Shown here: one piece after another, positions 8,215-15,145 of the stretch
Numbering within the stretch: the first letter of the stretch is position 1
Layout of the letters: each line of letters starts with the position of its first letter
Source: an uncultured Oscillospiraceae bacterium
GTDB taxonomy: Bacteria; Bacillota; Clostridia; Oscillospirales; Acutalibacteraceae
Length of the DNA: 34,810 nucleotides
Assembly (NCBI GenBank): GCA_900539845.1
Contig: UQDP01000018.1
Location: 1-34,810 of the forward strand
Direction of reading: 5' to 3'
Program-made: the position numbers and the translations under genes
The notes under the pieces: generated by a model
Database searches by the model: none
What the model was told of the DNA's origin: nothing
The model's input: the letters and a program-made list of their open reading frames with translations, nothing else

Positions 8215-8942
8215 GGGCAAAATTTTTACCGTGCGGCGACTGCGGCTTAACCGTTCATTTCGGGAACGAGATCAACGAAAATATAAACAGGCTGGTCACC
8301 CGGTTCACTGCGGCGGCAGAGACCGCGCAAATTCCCGGAGTAACAGAGTATATACCTGCGTTTTGCAGTGTTACCGTTCTATATGACCCGCTTAAAACAA
8401 CGCAAAAAGAGCTGATAAAACGGCTGAAAAAGGCGCAGAAAAAGCATACGGGTGAAAACGATTTCAAGCCTGTGCTTTATAAGATCCCCGTATGCTATGA
8501 CGAGGAATTCGCGCCCGATATAGAGAGCGTTGAAAAGATCACGGGTCTGAGCAGAGAAGAGATCATCGATATACACACATCGCGCGACTATCCGATTTAT
8601 ATGCTCGGGTTTCTGCCGGGCTTTGCCTATCTCGGCGATATGGATGCGCGCATTGCGGCGCCGCGTCTTGAAACGCCGAGGGTGAAGATACCGCGCGGCA
8701 GTGTTGGAATCGGCGGCAGCCAGACGGGAATTTATCCCTCCGACTCTCCGGGCGGATGGCGGCTGATAGGCAAAACGCCCGTAAGAGTCTATGATGACAG
8801 AAGAGACGAGCCCATTCTTTACCGTGCGGGAGACCGCATCAGATTTTTCAGGATATCCAAAGAGGAATTTCTGAAAATCGAGAAAGAATGTGAAAACGGT
8901 GTATATACAGCCGAATGCGAGGAGGTGCGCCGTGGGGATTAA
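8211..8942 (+). CDS. pxpB: 5-oxoprolinase subunit PxpB
   Basis: Subunit B (243 aa) of the ATP-dependent prokaryotic 5-oxoprolinase PxpABC, which opens 5-oxoproline to glutamate. The family is also called KipI or allophanate hydrolase subunit 1-like. Hallmark motifs are YMLGFLPGFAYLG and the stretch from PRVKIPRGSVGIGG to SPGGWRLIGKTP. Start and stop are both coupled: ATGA overlap with the DUF4392 gene and an 11-base overlap with pxpC. Presence of all three subunits in one operon makes 5-oxoprolinase more likely than a KipI-type kinase inhibitor role. Confidence 0.92.
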   Translation: MRAKFLPCGDCGLTVHFGNEINENINRLVTRFTAAAETAQIPGVTEYIPAFCSVTVLYDPLKTTQKELIKRLKKAQKKHTGENDFKPVLYKIPVCYDEEFAPDIESVEKITGLSREEIIDIHTSRDYPIYMLGFLPGFAYLGDMDARIAAPRLETPRVKIPRGSVGIGGSQTGIYPSDSPGGWRLIGKTPVRVYDDRRDEPILYRAGDRIRFFRISKEEFLKIEKECENGVYTAECEEVRRGD

Positions 8943-9873
8943 GATCGTGCGCGGCGGTCTGCTCACGACCGTTCAGGATACGGGCCGCACAGGCCGCATG
9001 AAATACGGCTTTTCACAGTGCGGCGCGATGGACGCTGACGCCATGAAAACAGCAAACATTCTGCTTTCAAATGAGGAAAACGCCGCCGTGCTGGAAATGA
9101 CACTGAGCGGAATTGCCGCCGTGTTCACACAGGACTGCGCGATCTGCATCAGCGGCGCGCGTATGGAAGCGGCTCTCAACAAAATACCGATACGCACAAA
9201 CAAGGTTTACGCGGTTTCGGCAGGAGATGTTTTGATCTGCGGAAAAACAACAAGCGGAGCAAGATCCTATCTTGCCGTCAGCGGAGGAATAGACGTGCCG
9301 GAATATCTGGGCAGCCGTTCCACCGATCTGAAGGCAAAGGCGGGCGGCTTTGAGGGGCGCCGGCTGAAGACAGGCGATGATATTAAAATTCTGCCCCATA
9401 AAAAACCGAACCATATTGAAAAGCGTGAAACCGCCGAATTCAAATATAATATGGGGATTGTGCTCAGAGCCGTGCCCGGTCCGCAGGATTCCATGTTTAC
9501 CGAAGAGGATCTGAAGACTTTCTTTTCCTGCGAATACAAAGTTTCCGCCGAAGCGGACAGAATGGGCGTTCGTTTAAACGGCACGCCGCTTCAAGGCAGG
9601 GGCACAATGAACATAATTTCGGACGGCATTGCACCGGGCAGTGTTCAGGTGCCTGAAAGCGGACTTCCCATAATCCTTGCGGCAGACAGGCAGACGACAG
9701 GCGGCTACGCCAAGATCGCAACGGTCATATCGGCAGACATGCCGCTGCTGGCGCAGGTTCTGCCCGGGCATTATGTGAGATTCAGAGAAGTATCCGTCAA
9801 AGAAGCCGAAAACGCGGCAAAAGCCCGAAAAGAAAAATTCGACAAATTAAAAGAATATATAAACAATATTTAA
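8932..9873 (+). CDS. pxpC: 5-oxoprolinase subunit PxpC
   Basis: Subunit C (313 aa), KipA or allophanate hydrolase subunit 2-like, partner of PxpB. Visible motifs are the N-terminal GGLLTTVQDTGR, GFSQCGAMD, VPGPQDSMF, and the C-terminal ISDGIAPGSVQVP followed by LAADRQTTGGYAKIATV, all standard for the family. The start is a GTG at 8932 that follows a GGAGG site (8921-8925) by 6 bases and overlaps the pxpB stop. An in-frame ATG at 8890 would add 14 residues not found in the family, with no ribosome binding site. Confidence 0.9.
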   Translation: MGIKIVRGGLLTTVQDTGRTGRMKYGFSQCGAMDADAMKTANILLSNEENAAVLEMTLSGIAAVFTQDCAICISGARMEAALNKIPIRTNKVYAVSAGDVLICGKTTSGARSYLAVSGGIDVPEYLGSRSTDLKAKAGGFEGRRLKTGDDIKILPHKKPNHIEKRETAEFKYNMGIVLRAVPGPQDSMFTEEDLKTFFSCEYKVSAEADRMGVRLNGTPLQGRGTMNIISDGIAPGSVQVPESGLPIILAADRQTTGGYAKIATVISADMPLLAQVLPGHYVRFREVSVKEAENAAKARKEKFDKLKEYINNI

Positions 9874-9886
9874 GAACGGTGAAAAT

Positions 9887-10669
9887 ATGGACTATTCATC
9901 AATGAACCCGAAAGAAATCAGAACGCTTATAAAAGAACAGAAGATCACCGGGCAGACAAGCGGAATGTGCGCCGGATACGCGCAGGCAAACCTTTGCATA
10001 CTGCCGAAAGACCTTGCCTTTGATTTTCTTCTTTTCTGCAACAGGAATCCGAAACCCTGCCCCGTGCTCGAGGTTGGAGACGCAGGCTCAAGGGTCATCA
10101 GGGAAATGGCTGACCATGCTGACGTTGCGACCGATTTTCCAAAATACAGAATTTGGAAAAACGGTTTGCTAGCAGAGGAAGTAACGGATATCTCGGATAT
10201 TTGGCAGGATGATTTTGTTTACTTTCTTATAGGCTGTTCCTTTTCTTTTGAGGCAGAACTGCTTGAAGCCGGAATACCCGTGCGCCATATAGAAGAAAAC
10301 AGGAACGTGCCCATGTTCAATACAAACATTCCGCTGAAAAAAGCCGGAATATTCGGAGGAAATATGGTGGTATCTATGCGCCCTATCCCCTATGACCTTG
10401 TTGTTAAGGCGGTCAATGTTACGGCGGCAATGCCGAGGGTACACGGCGCTCCGATACATATAGGAGACCCTGAACGCATAGGGATAAACGACATTTCAAA
10501 GCCCGATTACGGAGAAGCCGTCACCGTCAGAGACGGAGAAGTTCCCGTTTTCTGGCCCTGCGGAGTAACTCCGCAGAATACTGTTATGAACGCAAAGCCT
10601 CCGATAGCGATAACGCATTCGCCCGGGCATATGTTTATAACGGATGTTAAAAATGCAAGCCTTAAGTAA
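9887..10669 (+). CDS. DUF1445 protein (N-terminal half of D-glutamate cyclase, YcsI-like)
   Basis: Protein of 260 aa in the DUF1445 family, often annotated as putative hydro-lyase; the Bacillus subtilis homologue YcsI is encoded beside the 5-oxoprolinase genes. In mammals this domain is fused to DUF4392 in D-glutamate cyclase. Landmarks are SGMCAGYAQANLCILPK near the N-terminus, FLIGCSFSFE, a Met-rich FGGNMVVSMRPIP, PRVHGAPIHIGDP, and the C-terminal VFWPCGVTPQ and THSPGHMF with conserved Cys and His. It lies between pxpC and pxpA, starting 13 bases after pxpC. The ribosome binding site is weak, so coupling is likely. Activity as a cyclase together with the DUF4392 protein is inferred. Confidence 0.85.
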   Translation: MDYSSMNPKEIRTLIKEQKITGQTSGMCAGYAQANLCILPKDLAFDFLLFCNRNPKPCPVLEVGDAGSRVIREMADHADVATDFPKYRIWKNGLLAEEVTDISDIWQDDFVYFLIGCSFSFEAELLEAGIPVRHIEENRNVPMFNTNIPLKKAGIFGGNMVVSMRPIPYDLVVKAVNVTAAMPRVHGAPIHIGDPERIGINDISKPDYGEAVTVRDGEVPVFWPCGVTPQNTVMNAKPPIAITHSPGHMFITDVKNASLK

Positions 10670-10683
10670 GAAAGTGTGATACG

Positions 10684-11466
10684 GTGTATAAGATAAACTT
10701 AAACTGCGACCTCGGAGAGGGCGCAGGCGCGGACGGGATAATAATACCCCACATTAACAGTGCGAACATTGCGTGCGGATTTCACGCAGGTGACGCAAAT
10801 ATTATGGCGGATACCCTAAGGCTCTGCAAAGAGCACAGAACCGGCGCGGGGGCGCATCCAGGGTATCCGGACAAAGAAAATTTCGGCAGAACAAAAATGG
10901 AACTAACTGCCGAAGAGATCTACAATATAACGCTCTATCAGCTCGGAGCGCTGGGCGCAATGGCAAAATCTGAAGGCGTTAAGCTTGAGCACGTAAAGGC
11001 CCATGGCGCAATGTATAACGCCGCGGCAAAGAACAGAGCGCTTGCAGACGCGATTGCCGCAGCCGTGTACGATTATGACAAAGATTTGATTCTGCTTGCT
11101 CTTTCGGGTTCCGAAATGATAAACGCGGCAAAAGCCGCAGGGCTGAGATACGCAAGCGAGGTCTTTGCCGACCGTGCGTATGAAGCGGACGGTACGCTCA
11201 GATCACGCGGGCTTGACGGGGCTATGATAGAAGACGAGAACGAAGCGGTGGATCGTGTTATCAGAATGGCACAATTCGGTAAAGTAAAAGCCTTTACAGG
11301 CGAGAATATCGATATAGAAGCGCATTCCGTGTGTGTGCACGGAGACGGACCCAAAGCCATCGAATTTGTAAAAAAACTGAACACGGCTTTCCGGGATAAT
11401 CATATCGAGACAGTTTCACTTTCAGAGGTAATTGATTCATGTTTTTCAGAACCGAAGCCGCAATAG
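10684..11466 (+). CDS. pxpA: 5-oxoprolinase subunit PxpA (LamB/YcsF family)
   Basis: Subunit A (260 aa) of 5-oxoprolinase, a LamB/YcsF family enzyme with a deacetylase-like barrel fold. The protein starts with the diagnostic NLNCDLGEG, followed by NIACGFHAGD and GAHPGYPD with their metal- or substrate-binding Asp/His residues, then KAHGAMYN and a C-terminal VHGDGP. The start is a GTG at 10684, 14 bases after the DUF1445 stop; no better ATG exists because the motif begins at residue 6. It overlaps the alanine racemase gene by 28 bases. With pxpB and pxpC it completes the three-subunit enzyme. Confidence 0.93.
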   Translation: MYKINLNCDLGEGAGADGIIIPHINSANIACGFHAGDANIMADTLRLCKEHRTGAGAHPGYPDKENFGRTKMELTAEEIYNITLYQLGALGAMAKSEGVKLEHVKAHGAMYNAAAKNRALADAIAAAVYDYDKDLILLALSGSEMINAAKAAGLRYASEVFADRAYEADGTLRSRGLDGAMIEDENEAVDRVIRMAQFGKVKAFTGENIDIEAHSVCVHGDGPKAIEFVKKLNTAFRDNHIETVSLSEVIDSCFSEPKPQ

Positions 11467-12587
11467 ATCTTGATGCGGCTGAACATAATTTTAATGTTAC
11501 AAGGGCAAAGCTTCCAAAAGATGTTAAACTGCTTTGCGTGATAAAGGCGGACGCTTACGGTCACGGTGCCGTGCCGCTTGCCCGACTGTTTGACGGCAAG
11601 GCGGATTTTTTCGGTGTTGCCTGCATAGAAGAAGCGATTGAACTGAAAAAGGCGGATATAAAAACCCCGATACTTATTCTGGGAGCGGTCGCGCCCGAGC
11701 TTTACAAAGACATTGTAAAATATGATATACGAATTCCTATCTTCAGCTATGATGACGCAAAAGCGCTTTCTAAGGAGGCGGTCAGACAGGGAAAGACCGT
11801 TCCTTTTCACTTCTGCGTTGACACGGGTATGAGCCGCATAGGATTTCAGGTGAACAAGGAGAGCGCCGATATCTGCAAGGAAATAATCCGGCTTCCTATG
11901 ATCACTGCAGAAGGGCTGTTTTCCCATTTCGCAACGGCGGATGAAAAAGATCTGACAAAAGCCGTTGCGCAGAGGGATAAGTTCAGGGAATTCATAGAAT
12001 TGCTGGAGGAGCGCGGGATAGATATTCCCGTCAAGCATATAAACAATTCCGCCGGGATAATGAATTTTGACGATTATTTTGATATGTGCCGTATGGGTAT
12101 CATTCTTTACGGGCTTTATCCCTCCCACGAGGTGGATAAAAGCCTGCTTGAAATAAGACCCGTTATGGAATGGAGAACACACATCTCGCACATCAAAGAG
12201 CTTGAAGCAGGGCGCGAGATATCTTACGGCGGAACTTACACAACGGATAAAACACGCAGGATAGCAACGATTCCCGTGGGATACGCGGACGGATACCCGA
12301 GATGCCTTTCAAACAGGGGAAGCGTGCTTATAAACGGGCAGAGCGCTCCGATCGTAGGCAGAGTATGCATGGATCAGTTTATGGTGGATATCACTCAGAT
12401 CTGCGCCGACATCGGAGACACAGTTATCCTTGTGGGAAAAAGCGGGTCAAACGAGCTGAGCATGGAAGAGGTTTCTGAGAGCGCATACTCGTTCAACTAT
12501 GAGCTGCCCTGCCGAATATCGCGCAGAGTGCCGCGCACATACTATCGAAACGGAAAGCTTGTTTTTTCGACCAACTATTTGTACTGA
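11439..12587 (+). CDS. alr: Alanine racemase
   Basis: PLP-dependent racemase (382 aa) interconverting L- and D-alanine, normally for peptidoglycan precursors. The PLP Lys36 is in VIKADAYGHG, and the second catalytic base Tyr267 is in ISYGGTYTTD. VDTGMSRIGF, NNSAGI and VCMDQFMVD are also typical. The gene overlaps pxpA by 28 bases and uses an AGAGG site inside it, so it is translated as part of this operon and not as a stand-alone cell wall gene. It may therefore serve the D-amino acid pathway, for example by feeding or draining the transaminase. A second alr elsewhere in the genome would support that. Confidence 0.94.
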   Translation: MFFRTEAAIDLDAAEHNFNVTRAKLPKDVKLLCVIKADAYGHGAVPLARLFDGKADFFGVACIEEAIELKKADIKTPILILGAVAPELYKDIVKYDIRIPIFSYDDAKALSKEAVRQGKTVPFHFCVDTGMSRIGFQVNKESADICKEIIRLPMITAEGLFSHFATADEKDLTKAVAQRDKFREFIELLEERGIDIPVKHINNSAGIMNFDDYFDMCRMGIILYGLYPSHEVDKSLLEIRPVMEWRTHISHIKELEAGREISYGGTYTTDKTRRIATIPVGYADGYPRCLSNRGSVLINGQSAPIVGRVCMDQFMVDITQICADIGDTVILVGKSGSNELSMEEVSESAYSFNYELPCRISRRVPRTYYRNGKLVFSTNYLY

Positions 12588-12610
12588 TAAATGAAAAAGA
12601 GGTTAAAAAT

Positions 12611-13162
12611 ATGCAGCTTTTTAACGGCAGACCCGCAGATTTGAGCGGAAGGCTTCAGAAAGAAATACGGGTTTATGACATACTGGATGAACTCGGAATC
12701 GAATATCAAAGAGTCGACCATTCCCCCGCCCGGACTATGGAGGACTGTGAGAGAATAGAAAAAGTTTTGGGTGTTGAGATATGCAAAAATCTTTTTTTAC
12801 GCAACAGGCAGAAAACCGAATTCTACCTGCTGATGATGCCGGGCGCAAAGCCGTTTAAAACAAAGGATATAACAAAACAGCTCGGCTGCGCGCGTCTTTC
12901 TTTCGCAGAGCCGGAGTTTATGCAGGAATTCCTTAATATCACCCCGGGGTCTGTCTCTGTTTTAGGGCTTATGAACGATAAGGAAAACAGGGTGCGCCTT
13001 GTGATAGACAAAGATATATTAAACAGCGAATACATAGGCTGCCACCCATGCATAAATACATCAAGCCTGGCGATAAAAACAAGTGATATTTTAAATAAAT
13101 TTCTTAAGGCTGTTGCGCACGAGCCAAGAACAGTTAATATGCCCCTGTACGGTGAAGAATGA
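12611..13162 (+). CDS. ProX/YbaK-type Ala-tRNA(Pro) editing protein
   Basis: Free-standing editing domain (183 aa) of the YbaK/ProX (PrdX-like) family, which hydrolyses alanine wrongly attached to tRNA-Pro. The sequence shows DHSPARTMEDC, NLFLRNRQKTEFYLLMM, the lysine-containing PFKTKDI, ITPGSVSVLGLMND and the C-terminal IGCHPCINTSSLAI, all characteristic. It starts 23 bases after alr behind an AGAGG site and overlaps the next gene by 4 bases. Placement directly after alanine racemase is notable because its known substrate carries alanine; an activity on D-aminoacyl-tRNA is possible but not shown by the sequence. Confidence 0.85.
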   Translation: MQLFNGRPADLSGRLQKEIRVYDILDELGIEYQRVDHSPARTMEDCERIEKVLGVEICKNLFLRNRQKTEFYLLMMPGAKPFKTKDITKQLGCARLSFAEPEFMQEFLNITPGSVSVLGLMNDKENRVRLVIDKDILNSEYIGCHPCINTSSLAIKTSDILNKFLKAVAHEPRTVNMPLYGEE

Positions 13163-13932
13163 TGGGTATACTGATCTGCCCCGTGTGCGGCAATGAACTG
13201 AAAAAAGAAGAAAAACGCCTTTTTTGCCGCAGCGGGCACAGTTTTGATGTTGCAAAAGAGGGATATGTAAACCTGCTTACAGGCAGCAGGAGCGCAAGTA
13301 AAACCGGCGACAGTAAAGAATCCGCACGCGCGCGGCATACATTTCTGCAAAAGGGTTATTTTTCTTTTTTAAAAGAGGATATATCAAGAAAATTCTGCGG
13401 AACAGTGCTTGATATATGCTGCGGCGAAGGGTATTACGATGATTACGGCGGCGAGCTTTACGGGTTTGATCTGAGCAAAGAAATGGTGCGCCTTGCGGCA
13501 AAGCGCAGGAACGGCGGATGCTACTTTGTTGCGAATCTAAAATCCATTCCGATCCAAAGGGAAAGCATAGACACGGCTATCCACATCTTTGCACCTTTTC
13601 ATGCGGCGGAGTTTGCGCGTGTGCTGAAAAAGGACGGCAGGCTTTACAGCGTTGTTCCCGCCCCGGAGCATTTGTTTGAGCTTAAAAAGCTTGTTTACGA
13701 CTCGCCGTATCTGAACGATGAAAACCATCCCGGCGGCAGCGGATTAACGCTTGTATCAAAACAGACCGTAAGCCAAAGGGCCGACATTCCCGTAAACGAT
13801 CTGCAAACGCTGTTTGCAATGACGCCGTATAATTACCGCACAAGTGAAAGAGACAGGAAAAAGATAAACAGCGTGGAATCGCTCGAAACAACGCTGAGCT
13901 TTACGATACTTGAATATAAAAAAGAGGAGTAA
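13159..13932 (+). CDS. RlmA-type 23S rRNA (guanine-N1)-methyltransferase
   Basis: SAM-dependent methyltransferase (257 aa) of the RlmA/TlrB group, which modifies a guanine in helix 35 of 23S rRNA; in some bacteria this affects macrolide sensitivity. The N-terminal zinc ribbon is visible as ICPVCG with CRSGH, followed by SFDVAKEGYVNLL typical of the family. The SAM site is VLDICCGEGYY and GFDLSKEMVRLA. Two ATGs in a row (13159 and 13162) are possible; the first forms a 4-base overlap with the ProX gene. It is the last gene of the operon, and its stop codon lies inside the terminator stem. Its relation to the metabolic genes is unclear. Confidence 0.85.
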   Translation: MMGILICPVCGNELKKEEKRLFCRSGHSFDVAKEGYVNLLTGSRSASKTGDSKESARARHTFLQKGYFSFLKEDISRKFCGTVLDICCGEGYYDDYGGELYGFDLSKEMVRLAAKRRNGGCYFVANLKSIPIQRESIDTAIHIFAPFHAAEFARVLKKDGRLYSVVPAPEHLFELKKLVYDSPYLNDENHPGGSGLTLVSKQTVSQRADIPVNDLQTLFAMTPYNYRTSERDRKKINSVESLETTLSFTILEYKKEE

Positions 13933-13956
13933 ACAAATTTGCTTACTCCTCTTTTT
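13919..13956 (+). terminator. Intrinsic terminator at the end of the D-amino acid operon
   Basis: A perfect 12-bp stem (13921-13932 with 13943-13954) and a 10-base loop are followed by T residues to 13956. The stop codon of the last gene (13930-13932) is part of the stem. A-rich sequence on the other side makes it symmetrical. Confidence 0.88.
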
Positions 13957-14028
13957 GCTGCGTCGTTTTTTGAATCGGCAACCATACGGTAAATTGCGCA
14001 GATGAAACAAATTGTAATATTTTCAGTA

Positions 14029-14057
14029 TTGAAAATAAGATATTTAATTGATATAAT
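14029..14057 (+). promoter_or_regulatory. Strong sigma-A promoter of the NatAB-like operon
   Basis: TTGAAA (14029-14034), a 17-base spacer and a perfect TATAAT (14052-14057). The predicted start site is about 14063-14065, exactly where the long inverted repeat begins, which leaves a leader RNA of about 180 bases before the ATPase gene. Confidence 0.85.
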
Positions 14058-14062
14058 TAGGG

Positions 14063-14167
14063 TGCGACACAGTTTAATCATTTTCAAAGCAGGCATACTA
14101 TTATCAACAAAGAGGTAAAAATGTATGCCCCGTTTTCATTTTCTGCTTTGAAATGAACTGTGTCGCA
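14063..14167 (+). repeat. Long inverted repeat forming a leader RNA hairpin
   Basis: The arms pair in three blocks: 14063-14074 with 14156-14167 (12 bp, perfect); 14079-14092 with 14143-14155 (13 bp with one bulged T); and 14092-14098 with 14123-14129 (7 bp). A 13-base bulge sits on the 3' arm. The apical loop carries the ribosome binding site AGAGGT (14111-14116) of a tiny open reading frame whose codons fill the 3' arm, so translation and folding exclude each other. Confidence 0.8.
14121..14156 (+). CDS. Putative 11-residue leader peptide
   Basis: ATG at 14121 follows AGAGGTAAAA and encodes MYAPFSFSALK with a TGA stop at 14154-14156. The codons lie in the 3' arm of the leader hairpin, and an intrinsic terminator follows 35 bases after the stop. 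Position, size and ribosome binding site are those of a regulatory leader peptide in translation-controlled attenuation. It has no recognisable domain, and its translation is not proven. Confidence 0.5.
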   Translation: MYAPFSFSALK

Positions 14168-14190
14168 ACAGAGCAGGGCTGCGTTTTTCG

Positions 14191-14219
14191 GTGCGCGGCT
14201 TTGGCTGCGCACTTTTTTT
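14191..14219 (+). terminator. Leader terminator upstream of the NatAB-like genes (attenuator)
   Basis: GTGCGCGGC (14191-14199) pairs with GCTGCGCAC (14204-14212) around a 4-base loop, all nine pairs formed with one G-U, followed by seven T residues (14213-14219). GCTGCG at 14178-14183 can instead pair with CGCGGC at 14194-14199, which would break the terminator. The ATPase gene starts 25 bases later. Confidence 0.75.
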
Positions 14220-14243
14220 AATAAGCGCATATGGAGGAAGAAT

Positions 14244-15134
14244 ATGAAGCTTGAACTGAAAGAAATAACGAAAAGCTTTACCGGCAAGCAGGTGCTTAAA
14301 GGCATATCGCTGAGTGCGAACAGCGGCACGGCGTTTGGAATCCTCGGCAGAAACGGCGCAGGAAAGACCACCACCATAAGAATCCTTATGAATGTGTTTC
14401 CTGCCGACAGCGGAGAGATCCTTATTGACGGCAAAAAGATCGATTACAAAAAAATAAAGCTCGGTTATCTGCCTGAAGAACGCGGACTGTATCCAAAGAA
14501 AAAAATAAACGATCAGCTCATGTATTTTGCTCGTTTGAACGGAATGACGGCAAAGGAAGCACAGAAAACAATAGACTTCTGGCTTGAACGCCTTGGCATG
14601 ACCGAGTACAAAAACAAAAAGCTCAATACGCTTTCAAAGGGCAATCAGCAAAAGATACAGCTTATAACCGCAATCGCCCACGACCCGGATATCATCATAC
14701 TTGACGAGCCGTTTTCAGGGCTGGACCCTGTCAACGCCATGCTGCTTGAGGATGTTGTGAAAGAGGAGATTGCTGCCGGAAAGATTGTTCTTTTTTCAAG
14801 CCATCAGATGAATTATATAGAGGAATTCTGCGATTCCATAGCAATATTGAACGGCGGCAAAATCGTTCTGAGCGGTGATCTAAAGGAAATAAAGCATAGC
14901 TTTTCAAACAATAAAATTGCCGTTCTCACAAATGAAAAAGAAAAAATAACAGAACTTTACGGTGATCGGTGCAGCCAAAATGAAAACGGCGAATTCATAA
15001 TTCGGCTAAACAAAGATGAACCCGCACAGGCGGCTATGCAAAGGATAACTGCCTGCTGCAAGGTCGATTCCGTAAGAATTTATGAGCCTTCTTTAAACGA
15101 CATATTTGTTGAATATGCCGGAGACCAAATTTAG
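14244..15134 (+). CDS. ABC exporter ATP-binding protein, NatA-like
   Basis: ATPase (296 aa) for the ABC-2 permease encoded next. Walker A is in GRNGAGKTTTIR, the signature motif is LSKGNQQKIQ, Walker B with catalytic Glu is IIILDEPFSGLDP, and the switch His is in SSHQMNYIEE. The C-terminal 80 residues form the DUF4162-type extension common in NatA/YhaQ proteins. An open frame extends upstream to 14160, but that would run through the leader terminator; the GGAGG site at 14233-14237 fixes the ATG at 14244. The stop codon overlaps the ribosome binding site of the permease gene. Known family members export sodium, drugs or peptides; the substrate here is unknown. Confidence 0.92.
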   Translation: MKLELKEITKSFTGKQVLKGISLSANSGTAFGILGRNGAGKTTTIRILMNVFPADSGEILIDGKKIDYKKIKLGYLPEERGLYPKKKINDQLMYFARLNGMTAKEAQKTIDFWLERLGMTEYKNKKLNTLSKGNQQKIQLITAIAHDPDIIILDEPFSGLDPVNAMLLEDVVKEEIAAGKIVLFSSHQMNYIEEFCDSIAILNGGKIVLSGDLKEIKHSFSNNKIAVLTNEKEKITELYGDRCSQNENGEFIIRLNKDEPAQAAMQRITACCKVDSVRIYEPSLNDIFVEYAGDQI

Positions 15135-15145
15135 GAGGTGCAGAT

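Noticed and set aside
7147..8220. A 357-codon open frame on the minus strand
   Set aside because: It lies exactly opposite the DUF4392 gene, has a composition of Cys/His/Arg-rich residues typical of antisense frames, and lacks a ribosome binding site. The plus-strand gene has family motifs and coupled neighbours.
14160..14243. An upstream extension of the NatA-like ATPase
   Set aside because: It would translate through the leader terminator and has no ribosome binding site, while the ATG at 14244 has a GGAGG site.
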